Part shown: positions 28,918 through 38,208 of the stretch, in pieces
How the letters are laid out: every line of letters begins with the position of its first letter
How positions within the stretch are numbered: the first letter of the stretch is position 1
Assembly (NCBI RefSeq): GCF_035481615.1
Contig: NZ_JAYKOT010000001.1
Location: 1-64,000, forward strand
Reading direction: 5' to 3'
Length of the DNA stretch: 64,000 nucleotides
Source of the DNA: Citroniella saccharovorans
GTDB taxonomy: Bacteria > Bacillota > Clostridia > Tissierellales > Peptoniphilaceae
Made by a program: the position numbers and the translations under genes
Notes under the pieces: model-generated
Seen by the model: only the letters and a program-made list of their open reading frames with translations
The model's database searches: none
What the model was told of the DNA's origin: nothing

Positions 28918-30543
28918 ATGCGACTTATTTTAAAAGATTTCTATGGAAACTATGTTCTTAAAAACAAAATTTTATTTGCCATCTACATTTTATCGACCTT
29001 ACTGCAAAAAATACTTCTTATAGTAATCCCACTTGCAACAAAATATCTAATAAATACAATTTCTAGTAAAAGTTCTTTTGAAAATTTTAAATTCTGGATT
29101 TATATTTCTTTAGGACTTGATTTTATATTTATGCTTATTCTTTCATTAAGATATTTTATACAAAATAAAATTGAGATTAAAGCAAATAGAGAGATTAAAC
29201 GTGACATTTCAGAAAAGCTTTTATATACTTCATTAAATGAAATTGCTGGAAAAGAAAATGGTTATTTTATTCAAAGATTTAACCAAGACATTAATAATAT
29301 AAAAGACCTAATAATATTTGAACCAGTTACCTTATTTATAAATACATTTTATATAATTGCAGTTTTTATTATTCTTTTTAAACTCAATATATATTTTGCT
29401 CTTGCACTATTAATCTTTTTTCCTATCTTTTTTGTATTGCAAAAATTTTTCAGTCCAAAAATAAGTAAACTTGAAAAGGAAATAAGTATACAAAATGAAG
29501 ATCTTAATAGTAAATTTGAAGAACTAGTAGACGGAAACTACCATATTAGGCTTAGTCGATCTATAATATATGCTATTAAAAGAATAAAAAATAGTCTTGA
29601 TAAGATATTTAACTTGGAGGTTAAAAAATCAAAATTAGATATCTTTTATGATTTTCTATTAGTTACTGGACTTATGAACCTGATGCAGTTAATGCCCTAC
29701 TTAATTGGAGGATTTTTCGTTTTTAAATCTCAATTAAGTATTGGAGATATAACTGCCTTTGCTCTATATTCTTCAGGTCTTTGGGATCCAATTGAACTAA
29801 TTATGGGATTTCCTAAAAAATATGCTGCGGAAAAAGTTTCACTAAATAGACTTTATGAAATATTAAGCTTAGAAGATGAATGTAAAGATGGTTTGAAAAT
29901 TGATAGTTTTGAAAGTTTAAATATTGAAGGATTAAGTTTTTCATACGAAAAAAGAGAAATATTTAAAGATTTGAACTTAAAAGTAAAAAAAGGTGATAAG
30001 ATTGGTATTTTAGGAAGTAATGGAAGTGGAAAAACAAGTCTACTAAATATTTTAAGCTGTATAAATAGAGATTATAAGGGGGATATTTACTTAAATGGAA
30101 ATAATTTAAGGGACTATTCTTTTCTTACAGCTACTAGCCATATATGCCTTGTTCCTGCGGAAGCGTTTATATTTAATGACTCAATAGCAGGCAATATTAA
30201 ACTTGGTAGGGATATATGCTTAAATGATTTTTCCTACCTAACTTCAAGTCTAGAAGCTAAAAATAAAGATTTAAATTTTGAAATTAAAAATATAAAATCT
30301 ACTCTTTCTTCTGGAGAAAAAAAACTGATTCAATTAACTAGGTGTCTTAGCCTAGAATCTGACCTTTATCTACTTGATGAGCCTTTAAATTATGTAGATG
30401 AAAATTTTAAAAATATTATAATGAACTATATAAGAGATAATTTTAAAGACAAAACTCTAATAATCATATCTCACGAACCAAAGATTTTAGAGATTACTGA
30501 AAAAATCTATCTATTAGAAGATAAAAAATTAATAAGAAAATAA
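28918..30543 (+). CDS. ABC exporter, fused membrane and ATPase domains
   Basis: 541 residues. The N-terminal membrane domain has six segments (about 18-280). The ATPase domain has Walker A GSNGSGKTS near 369-377, a signature reading LSSGEKKLIQL instead of LSGGQ, and Walker B LYLLDEPLNYVD. The glutamate is present. The protein is rich in Phe/Ile/Lys and of lower GC than neighbours. It has no paired ABC gene, so it would act as a homodimer. Substrate unknown; peptide or bacteriocin export is possible but not shown. The preceding 195 bp contain no terminator and no convincing operator. Confidence 0.85.
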   Translation: MRLILKDFYGNYVLKNKILFAIYILSTLLQKILLIVIPLATKYLINTISSKSSFENFKFWIYISLGLDFIFMLILSLRYFIQNKIEIKANREIKRDISEKLLYTSLNEIAGKENGYFIQRFNQDINNIKDLIIFEPVTLFINTFYIIAVFIILFKLNIYFALALLIFFPIFFVLQKFFSPKISKLEKEISIQNEDLNSKFEELVDGNYHIRLSRSIIYAIKRIKNSLDKIFNLEVKKSKLDIFYDFLLVTGLMNLMQLMPYLIGGFFVFKSQLSIGDITAFALYSSGLWDPIELIMGFPKKYAAEKVSLNRLYEILSLEDECKDGLKIDSFESLNIEGLSFSYEKREIFKDLNLKVKKGDKIGILGSNGSGKTSLLNILSCINRDYKGDIYLNGNNLRDYSFLTATSHICLVPAEAFIFNDSIAGNIKLGRDICLNDFSYLTSSLEAKNKDLNFEIKNIKSTLSSGEKKLIQLTRCLSLESDLYLLDEPLNYVDENFKNIIMNYIRDNFKDKTLIIISHEPKILEITEKIYLLEDKKLIRK

Positions 30544-30564
30544 AATATCTGTCTTTTAAAAAAA

Positions 30565-30604
30565 TGCCCCCTTATTTCCTTGTCCGGATTTAAGGGGGCA
30601 GTAC
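30565..30604 (-). repeat. Dispersed hairpin repeat, copy 2 (terminator-like)
   Basis: Inverted copy of 13633-13676. On the minus strand it reads GTACTGCCCCCTTAAATCCG, loop, then TAAGGGGGCATTTTTTT. It sits between two convergent genes and, with its T run, would terminate the minus-strand lipoprotein gene. Confidence 0.75.
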
Positions 30605-30648
30605 AAAAATATTTACTTTAAGAGAGCATCTTATTTTTTATCTTACTT

Positions 30649-31416
30649 TTATTTTTCTAGGTTAAAACCCTTGTCTAAACTTCCAATCTTACCATCTGAA
30701 GCTTGTTTTAAAATAGTTTCTACAAAATAAGAATTACTATCTTCGTATCTTATCAAGTAATACTCATTTTCTGTCGATGTATCCATCTTTAATAAAACCG
30801 TTTCTTTTTCTTCTAGGACTTTTGAATATACTTCTTTATCAAGACTATACTCTTTTTCATCTGGATCATAAGTGACTTTTTGAACTGTGAATTTTCCTTC
30901 TGTTATATTGGGCATGAATAAAAAATAACTTCCATCATTATCTAAAATAATTTCACTTACTTTTTTGAGATTTTTAGTCTTTTCATGAGGGATTTTAGTA
31001 TCAGAATAAACATCAAAAAAATCTACATTCTCAAATTCTTTTTGAACCCTATATCTTGGTTTTTTAAATGTCTTTGCCTTTATATCCACTTCCTCTTTTT
31101 TCACTTTTATTACTTCTCTTTTTGGAACATATGGTTTATCCTTTTCTTCTATTTCTGGCTTTTCTTTTGGCTTGGAATTCATAAAGGGTTTCTTCTTATC
31201 TATATTTTCTTTTAATTTTTTATTCTTTCTAACTACTTTCTTTTTATCTCCTTTCAAGCTAAAATCTGGGCTTAATCCTTCAGCTTTTTCAACAAAGGAT
31301 GGAGAAGTTTTAGTCTTTTTTTCTTCTTCATTTGAAGGAATAGAAACTTTTTTTTCTTTTTCACACGAAGAAAAAATTAAAAGTACTGCTATTAAACTAA
31401 GTATAAACTTTTTCAT
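30649..31416 (-). CDS. Predicted lipoprotein with a Lys/Glu/Pro-rich spacer
   Basis: 255 residues. Signal MKKFILSLIAVLLIFSSC with lipid cysteine at 18. Residues about 20-125 are low-complexity and strongly charged (KPKEKPEIEEKDKPYVPKRE, KVKKEEVDIKAK), like a wall-spanning linker. The C-terminal part, about 125-255, has alternating hydrophobic positions and could be a small beta domain (YFLFMPNITEG, YYLIRYEDSNSYFV). I recognise no family. It has an AGGAGG ribosome site and no operon partner. Confidence 0.78.
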   Translation of the reverse strand: MKKFILSLIAVLLIFSSCEKEKKVSIPSNEEEKKTKTSPSFVEKAEGLSPDFSLKGDKKKVVRKNKKLKENIDKKKPFMNSKPKEKPEIEEKDKPYVPKREVIKVKKEEVDIKAKTFKKPRYRVQKEFENVDFFDVYSDTKIPHEKTKNLKKVSEIILDNDGSYFLFMPNITEGKFTVQKVTYDPDEKEYSLDKEVYSKVLEEKETVLLKMDTSTENEYYLIRYEDSNSYFVETILKQASDGKIGSLDKGFNLEK

Positions 31417-31563
31417 CTAATCCTCCTCCAAAATAATTATATAATATATATACCCTAAATTTATTATAGCTCACTTATTAAATAAAAAGTTAGCTTTAAT
31501 AAATTAGATTATAGTGAAAATTTATCTTTATAAATATTTTTTATATATTTTTTTAAAAAAGCC

Positions 31564-31592
31564 TTGACAAGTATTTTCCCACATGTTATTAT
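31564..31592 (+). promoter_or_regulatory. Promoter of the methionine/threonine operon
   Basis: TTGACA (31564-31569), a 17-bp spacer and TATTAT (31587-31592), just upstream of the T-box leader. Confidence 0.85.
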
Positions 31593-31602
31593 ATGTAAAA
31601 CC

Positions 31603-31847
31603 AATTCAAGAGAAGAGTAACTAGTCTAGTGGATTACAGAGAACTTCGTTTTGGTGAGAGAAGTGAAGCAAAGCTAGTGAAGATGGTCTTTATGTGGGGA
31701 CTTGCTGAATAATTAAGCAGGTACGGGTCCGCCCGTTATAGCGTGCAGATATTGATGGATATCTAGAATGAGGCTATTAGAATATACTAATAGTGAATTA
31801 AGGTGGTAACGCGAGTCTTCGCCCTTATGGGAGAAGGCTCTTTTTTT
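31603..31847 (+). ncRNA. T-box leader, probably methionine-specific
   Basis: The conserved T-box bulge sequence AAGGTGGTAACGCG lies at 31800-31813. A terminator follows: GAGTCTTCGCCC (31813-31824), loop TTAT, GGGAGAAGGCTC (31829-31840), then seven T. Stem I includes AGAGTAACTAG on the 5' side and CTAGTGAAGATGG on the 3' side, where ATG at 31684-31686 stands in the expected specifier position. Uncharged tRNA-Met would stabilise the antiterminator and switch on the genes downstream. The specifier assignment rests on position and on the sulfhydrylase gene that follows. Confidence 0.9.
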
Positions 31848-31869
31848 ATACAAGAAGGAGGAAATAATT

Positions 31870-33150
31870 ATGAATGAAAGAAAATATGATTTAGAAACAA
31901 TTTGTGCAAATGGAGGTTACTCTCCAAAAAATGCTGAAGCTAGAATATGTCCTATAGTGCAGTCAACAACTTTTAAATATGACTCAAGCGATGCTGTAGG
32001 AGATCTTTTTGACTTAAAGGCTGAGGGTCACATGTACTCTAGGATTTCAAATCCTACTGTTGAAGTCTTGGAAAAAAAGATAGCAGCACTTGAAGGAGGA
32101 CTTGGTGCTGTTGCAACATCCTCTGGACAAAGTGCCAATCTTATCTCTATTCTAACTATTGCAGAAGCTGGAGATAGTATTATTGCAGCAAGTAACTTAT
32201 ACGGTGGAACCTACACCCTATTTTCATCTACTTTAAAAAAATTTGGAATTAATACTATTTTTATTCCCCTAAATGATGAAAAAGCTTTAGAAGAAGCAAT
32301 AAAAGCTGGCGGCAAGCTATTTTTTGCTGAAAGCCTATCTAACCCAAGCGTTGAAGTTTTAGATATTGAAAAAGCTGCTAGGATTTGCCACAAGTATAAT
32401 ATTCCGCTTATAGTGGATAATACCTTCCCAAGTCCTGTTCTTCTAAGACCATTTGAATTTGGAGCGGATATTGTAACTCACTCCACTACTAAATATATTG
32501 ATGGCCATGCAACTTCAGTTGGAGGAATAATTGTAGACTCAGGAAAATTTAACTGGGAAAAAAATGGATACAAGTCCATTTCAGATAAAGACCCTGCCTA
32601 CCATGGTCTTTCCTATACTGAAACTTTTAAGGAAAAGGCATATATTACAAAAGCTAGGGTTTGCTTTATAAGGGATTTAGGAAATCCTATGAACCCATTT
32701 AATGCTTTTTTAACCAATTTAGGTCTTGAAACTCTACACTTAAGAATGAGAAAACATTCTGATAATGCTCTAAAAATTGCAAAATTCCTAGAGTCACATG
32801 AAAAAGTAGAGTGGGTAAATTATCCTGGTTTAGAGTCCAGTCCTTATTATGAACTTTCTAAAAAATACCTAAAAAATGGAGCAAGTGGAGTAATAAGTTT
32901 TGGAATAAAAGGCGGACTTGAAGCTAGTAAGAAGTGGATAGATAGTCTAAATTTAATTTCACTTGTAGTTCATGTTGGAGACCTTAGGTCATCTGCCCTC
33001 CACCCAGCAAGCATGACCCACAGGCAGCTTTCTAGTGAAGCTCTAGAAAAAGCTGGAATTAAAGAAAACTCTATAAGACTTTCTATTGGAATTGAAAATA
33101 CGGATGATCTAATAAGAGACTTAAAAGAAGCCTTTGAAAAAATAGAATAA
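31870..33150 (+). CDS. metY: O-acetylhomoserine sulfhydrylase (MetY type)
   Basis: 426 residues, Cys/Met-metabolism PLP enzyme. The PLP lysine sits in VTHSTTKYIDGHATSVGG (about 201-218); SSGQSANLIS near 82 and the substrate-phosphate arginine motif YSRISNPT near 56 are conserved. The long insert after residue 220 is typical of MetY rather than MetB/MetC. The reaction is O-acetylhomoserine plus sulfide to homocysteine. First gene after the T-box; the next gene supplies its activated homoserine substrate. Ribosome site AAGGAGGAA. Confidence 0.93.
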   Translation: MNERKYDLETICANGGYSPKNAEARICPIVQSTTFKYDSSDAVGDLFDLKAEGHMYSRISNPTVEVLEKKIAALEGGLGAVATSSGQSANLISILTIAEAGDSIIAASNLYGGTYTLFSSTLKKFGINTIFIPLNDEKALEEAIKAGGKLFFAESLSNPSVEVLDIEKAARICHKYNIPLIVDNTFPSPVLLRPFEFGADIVTHSTTKYIDGHATSVGGIIVDSGKFNWEKNGYKSISDKDPAYHGLSYTETFKEKAYITKARVCFIRDLGNPMNPFNAFLTNLGLETLHLRMRKHSDNALKIAKFLESHEKVEWVNYPGLESSPYYELSKKYLKNGASGVISFGIKGGLEASKKWIDSLNLISLVVHVGDLRSSALHPASMTHRQLSSEALEKAGIKENSIRLSIGIENTDDLIRDLKEAFEKIE

Positions 33151-33161
33151 AGGAGGAAGTT

Positions 33162-34071
33162 ATGCCACTAATACTAAAAGATGGCCTAATAGAAAAGGAA
33201 AATTTATTAAAAGAAAATATATTTACCATAGATAGAGAAAGGGCAAGGGGGCAAGATATAAGGCCTTTAAAAATAGCTATCGTAAATCTTATGCCCAACA
33301 AGGAAGAAACGGAAATAAATTTACTGAAACTTCTCTCCAGTCAGGTTCTGCAAATTGAAGTTGATTTAATAAGAACTGCTTCTTATACAAGTAAGCACTC
33401 AGATCCAAAAAGACTAGAAGAGTATTATAAGACTTTTGATCAAATTAAAAATGACAAGTACGATGGTCTAATAGTTACTGGTGCTCCTCTAGAGGATATG
33501 CCCTATAGTGAAATTACCTATTGGGAGGAGTTAAAGGAGATTTTTGATTTTGCAAGAGTAAATGTCTACTCAAGCTTATTTATTTGCTGGGGGGCTATTG
33601 CCTCCTTGGACTACTTTTACGGAGCAAAATCAAATTTGGAAAAGAAGAAAATTTTTGGAGTCTACGAGTATGAAAAAAAAATCTTCCTCCAGACTTCTTG
33701 ATGGACTTGATGACTATTTCTATATTCCCCAATCCAGATATAGAAAGCTTAATAGAGATGATCTATCTTTAGGTGAGTTAAAAATTCTAGCTGAAAATGA
33801 GGAAAGCGGAATAAGTCTTATAGAATCTCTTGACGGAAGATTTGTCTTTAACCTAGGTCATCTAGAATATTCAAAGGAAACTTTACATGATGAGTATTTA
33901 AGAGATATTAAAAAAGGACTAGAAATAGAAAAGCCTAAAAATTATTATAAGAGCCATAATTCTAGTCCAGAAAATATACGACTTAGCTGGAAGTCCACAG
34001 CCTCAATTTTCTTTAATAATTGGCTCAACTACTATGTTTACCAAAAAACTCCTTATAAACTTGAGGAAATA
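33162..34071 (+). CDS. metA: Homoserine O-acyltransferase (MetA type), apparent frameshift and fused to aspartokinase
   Basis: Activates homoserine with an acyl group for sulfur transfer. NLMPNKEETEINLL (43-56), the nucleophile region FICWGAIASL (Cys near 142), IPQSRY and NLGHLEYS (catalytic His, Glu) match MetA. The frame breaks at nine A at 33673-33681. With eight it reads VYEYEKKSSSRLLDGLDD and the domain is about 303 residues, full length. No stop codon follows TPYKLEEI: the reading frame runs directly into the aspartokinase ATG at 34072. By pairing with MetY, acetylation is the more likely reaction, but the acyl donor cannot be read with certainty. Confidence 0.88.
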
Positions 34072-34947
34072 ATGCCAAAAAAAGTAGCTAAGTTTGGAGG
34101 TTCTTCCCTAGCATCTAGTAAGCAGTTTGAAAAGGTTAAAAAAATAGCAGCTAGTGGAGATAGAAATATAATTGTAGTTTCAGCTCCAGGAAAAAGATAT
34201 AAAGATGATATAAAAGTTACCGATAGGCTAATTAATCTATATGATGACAAGGAAAAACTATCTAGCTTAAAGGAAAGACTTGAATCTATAAAAAAGGAAA
34301 TTAAAAATACAGACTATTTAATTAGAGAAAACTTAGATCAAATTAGTGAAAGATACTTGGATATTTTAGGAGAGCTTAAGGAAGATAGCTTAAAAGATGA
34401 AATCAAATATATTATAGATTCTCTTTACTATGAGGACTCTAGGGATTATATTGTTAGCCGAGGAGAATACCTAAATGGAAAAATATTAGCCGCCTATCTT
34501 GGATATGAATTCTTGGATGCAAAAGATATTATATTTTTAGATGGTTCTAAGATTAATGAAGAAAAAACTGAAAAAGCTATAAGAGAAAAAATTGAGCCTG
34601 GTAAAAAATATGTAATTCCTGGATTTTATGGAAATCAAGGAGGAAAAATAGGTCTATTAAAAAGAGGAGGATCAGACTACACTGGTTCTATCCTTGCATC
34701 AAGTCTTAACTGCTTACTTTACGAAAATTGGACAGACGTAAGTGGAATAATGGATAAGGATCCAGCGAAAGACAAAGATGCTAAAGCCTATAAATCTCTT
34801 TCATATAATGAGCTTAAAAAAATAATTGAAAATGGAGCCCAGGTATACCAAGAAGATGCGCTTGAGCCCCTTATTGAAAAAAATATAGAACTTAAAATAC
34901 TAAACACAAATAGGCCCGAGGATGAGGGCACTGTGATTTCAGATTAG
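34072..34947 (+). CDS. Aspartokinase lacking ACT regulatory domains
   Basis: About 291 residues counted from an internal ATG with GAGG five bases upstream; in the sequence as given it is also in frame with the MetA domain above. Kinase motifs: KVAKFGGSSLA (4-14), VVSAPGK, VSRGEYLNGKILAAYLG near 145, LKRGGSDYTGSILAS near 195 and ENWTDVSGIMDKDP near 215. The protein ends at NTNRPEDEGTVISD, exactly where the two ACT domains of ordinary aspartokinases (about 400-450 residues) would begin. Feedback by lysine or threonine is therefore not expected. It feeds asd and hom immediately downstream. Confidence 0.88.
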   Translation: MPKKVAKFGGSSLASSKQFEKVKKIAASGDRNIIVVSAPGKRYKDDIKVTDRLINLYDDKEKLSSLKERLESIKKEIKNTDYLIRENLDQISERYLDILGELKEDSLKDEIKYIIDSLYYEDSRDYIVSRGEYLNGKILAAYLGYEFLDAKDIIFLDGSKINEEKTEKAIREKIEPGKKYVIPGFYGNQGGKIGLLKRGGSDYTGSILASSLNCLLYENWTDVSGIMDKDPAKDKDAKAYKSLSYNELKKIIENGAQVYQEDALEPLIEKNIELKILNTNRPEDEGTVISD

Positions 34948-34958
34948 GAGGAAGTAAA

Positions 34959-35924
34959 ATGAAAAAAGTAATAGTTGCTGGAGCAACAGGATTAGTTGGA
35001 TCAACAATAATAAGTATTTTGGAAGAAAGAAACTTTCCAATAAGTGAAATAAAGTTTTTAGCTTCTAAAAATTCTGTAGGAGAAAAGATAAAATTTAAGG
35101 GTAAGGAGATAGAAATAAGAGAACTTAAAGCCAGTGAGTTTGACGGCTTTGACCTGGCTTTTTTTGCCTTGGATGGATCTCTTTCAAAAATTTTCGCAGA
35201 AGAAGCTAAAAAAAGAGGAGTTAGAGTAGTCGATAACTCTTCATATTTCAGAATGAAAGATGGTACTCCTCTTATAGTTCCAGAAGTCAATGGAAAAATC
35301 ATAAAAGATGATGACTATATTATTTCAAACCCAAACTGCTCTACCATTCAATGCATAGCTCCCCTATATCAACTAGAGAAAAAATATGGACTAGAAAGGG
35401 TAGTTTTCTCAACCTACCAATCAGTTTCAGGTTCAGGAAAAGAAGCACTTTTAGATCTTGAAAATGGTACAAGTGAAGTTTATCCTTATCCTATTAAAGA
35501 TAATATCCTTCCACATATTGATACTTTTCTAGAAAATGGATATACAAAGGAAGAAATGAAAATGATAGAGGAAACTAGAAAAATTCTAGGCATAAGTGAT
35601 CTTAAAGTAACTGCAACTACAGTTAGAGTTCCAGTATCTTATGGACACTGTGTTTCTATAAATGTAGAGCTTAAAAAGCCTTTTGACCTAGGAGAAGTAA
35701 GAGAGCTTTTCGATGGAAAACTTGGTATGGTTCTTAAAGACTCACCAAAGGATAATATCTATCCTCAGCCTCTTTATGCAAGGGGAAGAGATGAAATCTT
35801 TGTAGGTAGGATTAGAAGAGATTTCTCTAGAGAAAATTCTTTAAACCTTTTTGTAGTTTCAGACAATATTAGAAAGGGTGCAGCCTTAAATGCTGTTCAG
35901 ATTGGAGAGCTACTAGTTGATTAA
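34959..35924 (+). CDS. asd: Aspartate-semialdehyde dehydrogenase
   Basis: 321 residues. Nucleotide-binding GATGLVGSTI (8-17), catalytic cysteine in SNPNCSTIQ (about 124-132), QSVSGSGKEAL near 152 and RVPVSYGHC near 225-233 with the catalytic histidine. Reduces aspartyl phosphate to aspartate semialdehyde. Its ribosome site AGGAGG is 7 bp from ATG and 12 bp after the aspartokinase stop. Downstream hom starts inside its last codons. The absence of dapA/dapB here suggests a homoserine-directed copy. Confidence 0.96.
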   Translation: MKKVIVAGATGLVGSTIISILEERNFPISEIKFLASKNSVGEKIKFKGKEIEIRELKASEFDGFDLAFFALDGSLSKIFAEEAKKRGVRVVDNSSYFRMKDGTPLIVPEVNGKIIKDDDYIISNPNCSTIQCIAPLYQLEKKYGLERVVFSTYQSVSGSGKEALLDLENGTSEVYPYPIKDNILPHIDTFLENGYTKEEMKMIEETRKILGISDLKVTATTVRVPVSYGHCVSINVELKKPFDLGEVRELFDGKLGMVLKDSPKDNIYPQPLYARGRDEIFVGRIRRDFSRENSLNLFVVSDNIRKGAALNAVQIGELLVD

Positions 35925-36852
35925 AATAGGGCTTTTAGGATTTGGAACAGTTGCTGGTTCATTTTACGACCTTGTAGAAGAAAATAGAGAAGGGCTTGAA
36001 AAAATCACTGGTCAGAAAATTGAATTTAAAAAAATCTTAGTTAGAAATATAGGAAAATATAATAGATGCAAAAATCTACTTACAATTAATAAAGAGGATA
36101 TATTTGAGGATAGGGAAATAAATTTAATTGTTGAAGCAACTGGGGAAGTGGATAGGCTAGCCAGTCCTATAGAAGAAGCCTTAAAAAGAGGAGTTAATGT
36201 AATTTCTGCCAACAAGGCACTTATCTCAAAATACTTGGAAAGGTTGATTCTTACAAGTAAAAAATCTAAGGCAAGCTTAAAATTTGAAGGAGCAGTTGGG
36301 GGTGCTATTCCCATTCTTTCAAATATAGAAAAACTAAAGGCAGCTGGAGGAGTAAAAAAAGTAATTGGAGTATTAAATGGCACATCCAACTTTATCTTAA
36401 GTCAAATTGAAAATGGGCTTTCTTTTGAAAAAGCACTTGAATTAGCAAAAGAAAAAGGCTACGCTGAAGCTGATCCATCAGCTGATATAGATGGAATAGA
36501 TACCATGAGAAAGATAAATATCACCTCTTCTCTCCTATTTGATAAATTCTTTAAGGAAGAAGAAATTGAAACCATTGGTATAAGAAAAATAAATGAAGAT
36601 AGAATAAAAGACGCTTTAAAAAGTGGTAAGACTATAAAGCTTATTGGTTATGGAGATAAAAATGGAAAAATCTATGTAAGACCAGAAGAGCTTGAGAAAA
36701 ATTCTATTTTAGGTTCATTAAAGGGTGGTGAAAATGCTATTGTTTTTTTTACAGAAAATGCTGGAGAAATTGTCATAAAGGGCATGGGAGCAGGCGGCAG
36801 AGAAACTGCCTACTCTTTAGTTAGCGACTTAATAGATATTTATGGAAAGTAG
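35917..36852 (+). CDS. hom: Homoserine dehydrogenase lacking the ACT domain
   Basis: 311 residues. Rossmann motif IGLLGFGTVAGSF (4-16), SANKALIS near 94, GAVGGAIPIL near 119, LNGTSNFIL near 148, and EADPSADIDGIDTMRKINI near 177-195 with the catalytic aspartate/lysine. Typical bacterial Hom is 400-430 residues with a C-terminal ACT domain; this one ends after the catalytic core, so threonine inhibition is not expected. The start is TTG at 35917 with GGAGAG upstream, overlapping asd by 8 bp. It reduces aspartate semialdehyde to homoserine, the substrate of MetA. Confidence 0.93.
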   Translation: MIKIGLLGFGTVAGSFYDLVEENREGLEKITGQKIEFKKILVRNIGKYNRCKNLLTINKEDIFEDREINLIVEATGEVDRLASPIEEALKRGVNVISANKALISKYLERLILTSKKSKASLKFEGAVGGAIPILSNIEKLKAAGGVKKVIGVLNGTSNFILSQIENGLSFEKALELAKEKGYAEADPSADIDGIDTMRKINITSSLLFDKFFKEEEIETIGIRKINEDRIKDALKSGKTIKLIGYGDKNGKIYVRPEELEKNSILGSLKGGENAIVFFTENAGEIVIKGMGAGGRETAYSLVSDLIDIYGK

Positions 36853-37009
36853 AATAAAAATAAGAGGAAGCAAAATTCTATCTCCATCTCTTATATGAAA
36901 AGTAAAATTAAATAATTTCTCTAATAATATTTTATTTTTAAAAAACTTATTAAAATTCTTCGAGTATTTTCTTAGTTTTATTTTAAAAAAAGAATATATA
37001 GAAAGTAAA

Positions 37010-37035
37010 AAATCCAGCCAAAATTGGCTGGATTT
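37010..37035. terminator. Bidirectional terminator between hom and grdD
   Basis: A perfect palindromic hairpin, AAATCCAGCCA-AAAT-TGGCTGGATTT, with A-rich and T-rich flanks. It ends the met/thr operon on plus and the glycine reductase operon on minus. Confidence 0.9.
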
Positions 37036-37044
37036 ATAATTTTA

Positions 37045-38199
37045 TTACATATATCCTTCAGCTTTTAAAACTTCTTTTGCTTCTTGAATCTTTTCTTTAG
37101 AAACCATAATTACTGGACCTGTGCATCCCATTCCACTTTCTGCATAGATTCCATTTTTCCAAAGTTTATGTGTTGCATCTTCAAGTTCAAGAATATCAAT
37201 ACCAGCAATCGCTTCAGATACAATTTCTTTAGCTGGAGCTGTTATTTCTTCATCTTCTTTTTCTTCTTTTTTAGTTTCTTTAAATGAATCTAAAATTTTA
37301 TCAAGACCAGCCGCTTTAGCATTCTTGAAGACTTCCTTAGAAACTTTTCCTAAGTCTCCCTTAACTAAATCAGCTGCATATATTAAAGCATTAGCAATAA
37401 CTGGATATCCTGATGCTCTTGATACAATTAAAATTGTTCTATTATAGTCTTCACCAATACCAGGACCATAACCATATCCATGTGCTTCAAATCCTCCACC
37501 AGTAGTGAAAGATGAGAACATCTTCATAAGGATATTTCCTGTAAGTGTATCAGTAACTAAAACATCTGGAGTTCCTTGTAGAACATCATTTCCTCTCATT
37601 TTAACTCCGCCGTCAGCTCTATGAGATTCAGCAAAATCAAAATCAAATCCATTTTCTTTTAATTGATTAAAAGCTCTTTCTACTTGATTGGCTCCATCAA
37701 CATTTAGAATTCCAAGGCTTGGTCTTTTAACTCCAGCTGTTTTTGCTGCTATTAGACCATAGATACCATTCTTTACCATTGCTTCAATTCTATGAGCAGA
37801 AGAAGTACCAGTAGTTGTAGCCACATACATTTCTCTTGCAAATGCAGGTGTAACTGTTCTACCTACTGTTGATACTCCGATTGGAAAGTTGTAGTGCATA
37901 GTAACGCAGGCACCAATTTCTCCAGAGTCTAATAATTCTTCCATCACTTTATATCCTTCTTCATCAGTATTAGCTTCATATTGTTTTAAAGAAGTTTCTA
38001 CCTTTGGTCCGATTAAACGAACTTCAATTGATGGATCCTTTTTTTGTGCAAGTTCTGCACCTTTAACAACATTTTCTACTCCATGTTCTGAACCTAAAGT
38101 AGTTACGGCGACAACAGCCTTCTTTCCAAATGAACCGCTTTCGATACCATCGGCAATTTCTTCAAAGACTTGACCAATCATTTTTTTAACGTCAGTCAT
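37045..38199 (-). CDS. grdD: Glycine reductase component C, alpha subunit
   Basis: 384 residues. With GrdC it releases acetyl phosphate from the carboxymethyl-selenoprotein A intermediate. The fold is PlsX/phosphate-acyltransferase-like (VLVTDTLTGNILMKMFSSF, about 211-229). Conserved cysteines lie in GACVTMHYN near 95 and GMGCTGPVIM near 360; such cysteines carry the acetyl thioester in Clostridium sticklandii GrdD. A short charged linker (KKEEKEDEEI) precedes the C-terminal segment. Last gene of grdEABCD, 9 bp after grdC. Confidence 0.95.
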   Translation of the reverse strand: MTDVKKMIGQVFEEIADGIESGSFGKKAVVAVTTLGSEHGVENVVKGAELAQKKDPSIEVRLIGPKVETSLKQYEANTDEEGYKVMEELLDSGEIGACVTMHYNFPIGVSTVGRTVTPAFAREMYVATTTGTSSAHRIEAMVKNGIYGLIAAKTAGVKRPSLGILNVDGANQVERAFNQLKENGFDFDFAESHRADGGVKMRGNDVLQGTPDVLVTDTLTGNILMKMFSSFTTGGGFEAHGYGYGPGIGEDYNRTILIVSRASGYPVIANALIYAADLVKGDLGKVSKEVFKNAKAAGLDKILDSFKETKKEEKEDEEITAPAKEIVSEAIAGIDILELEDATHKLWKNGIYAESGMGCTGPVIMVSKEKIQEAKEVLKAEGYM

Positions 38200-38208
38200 T
38201 TTATCACC

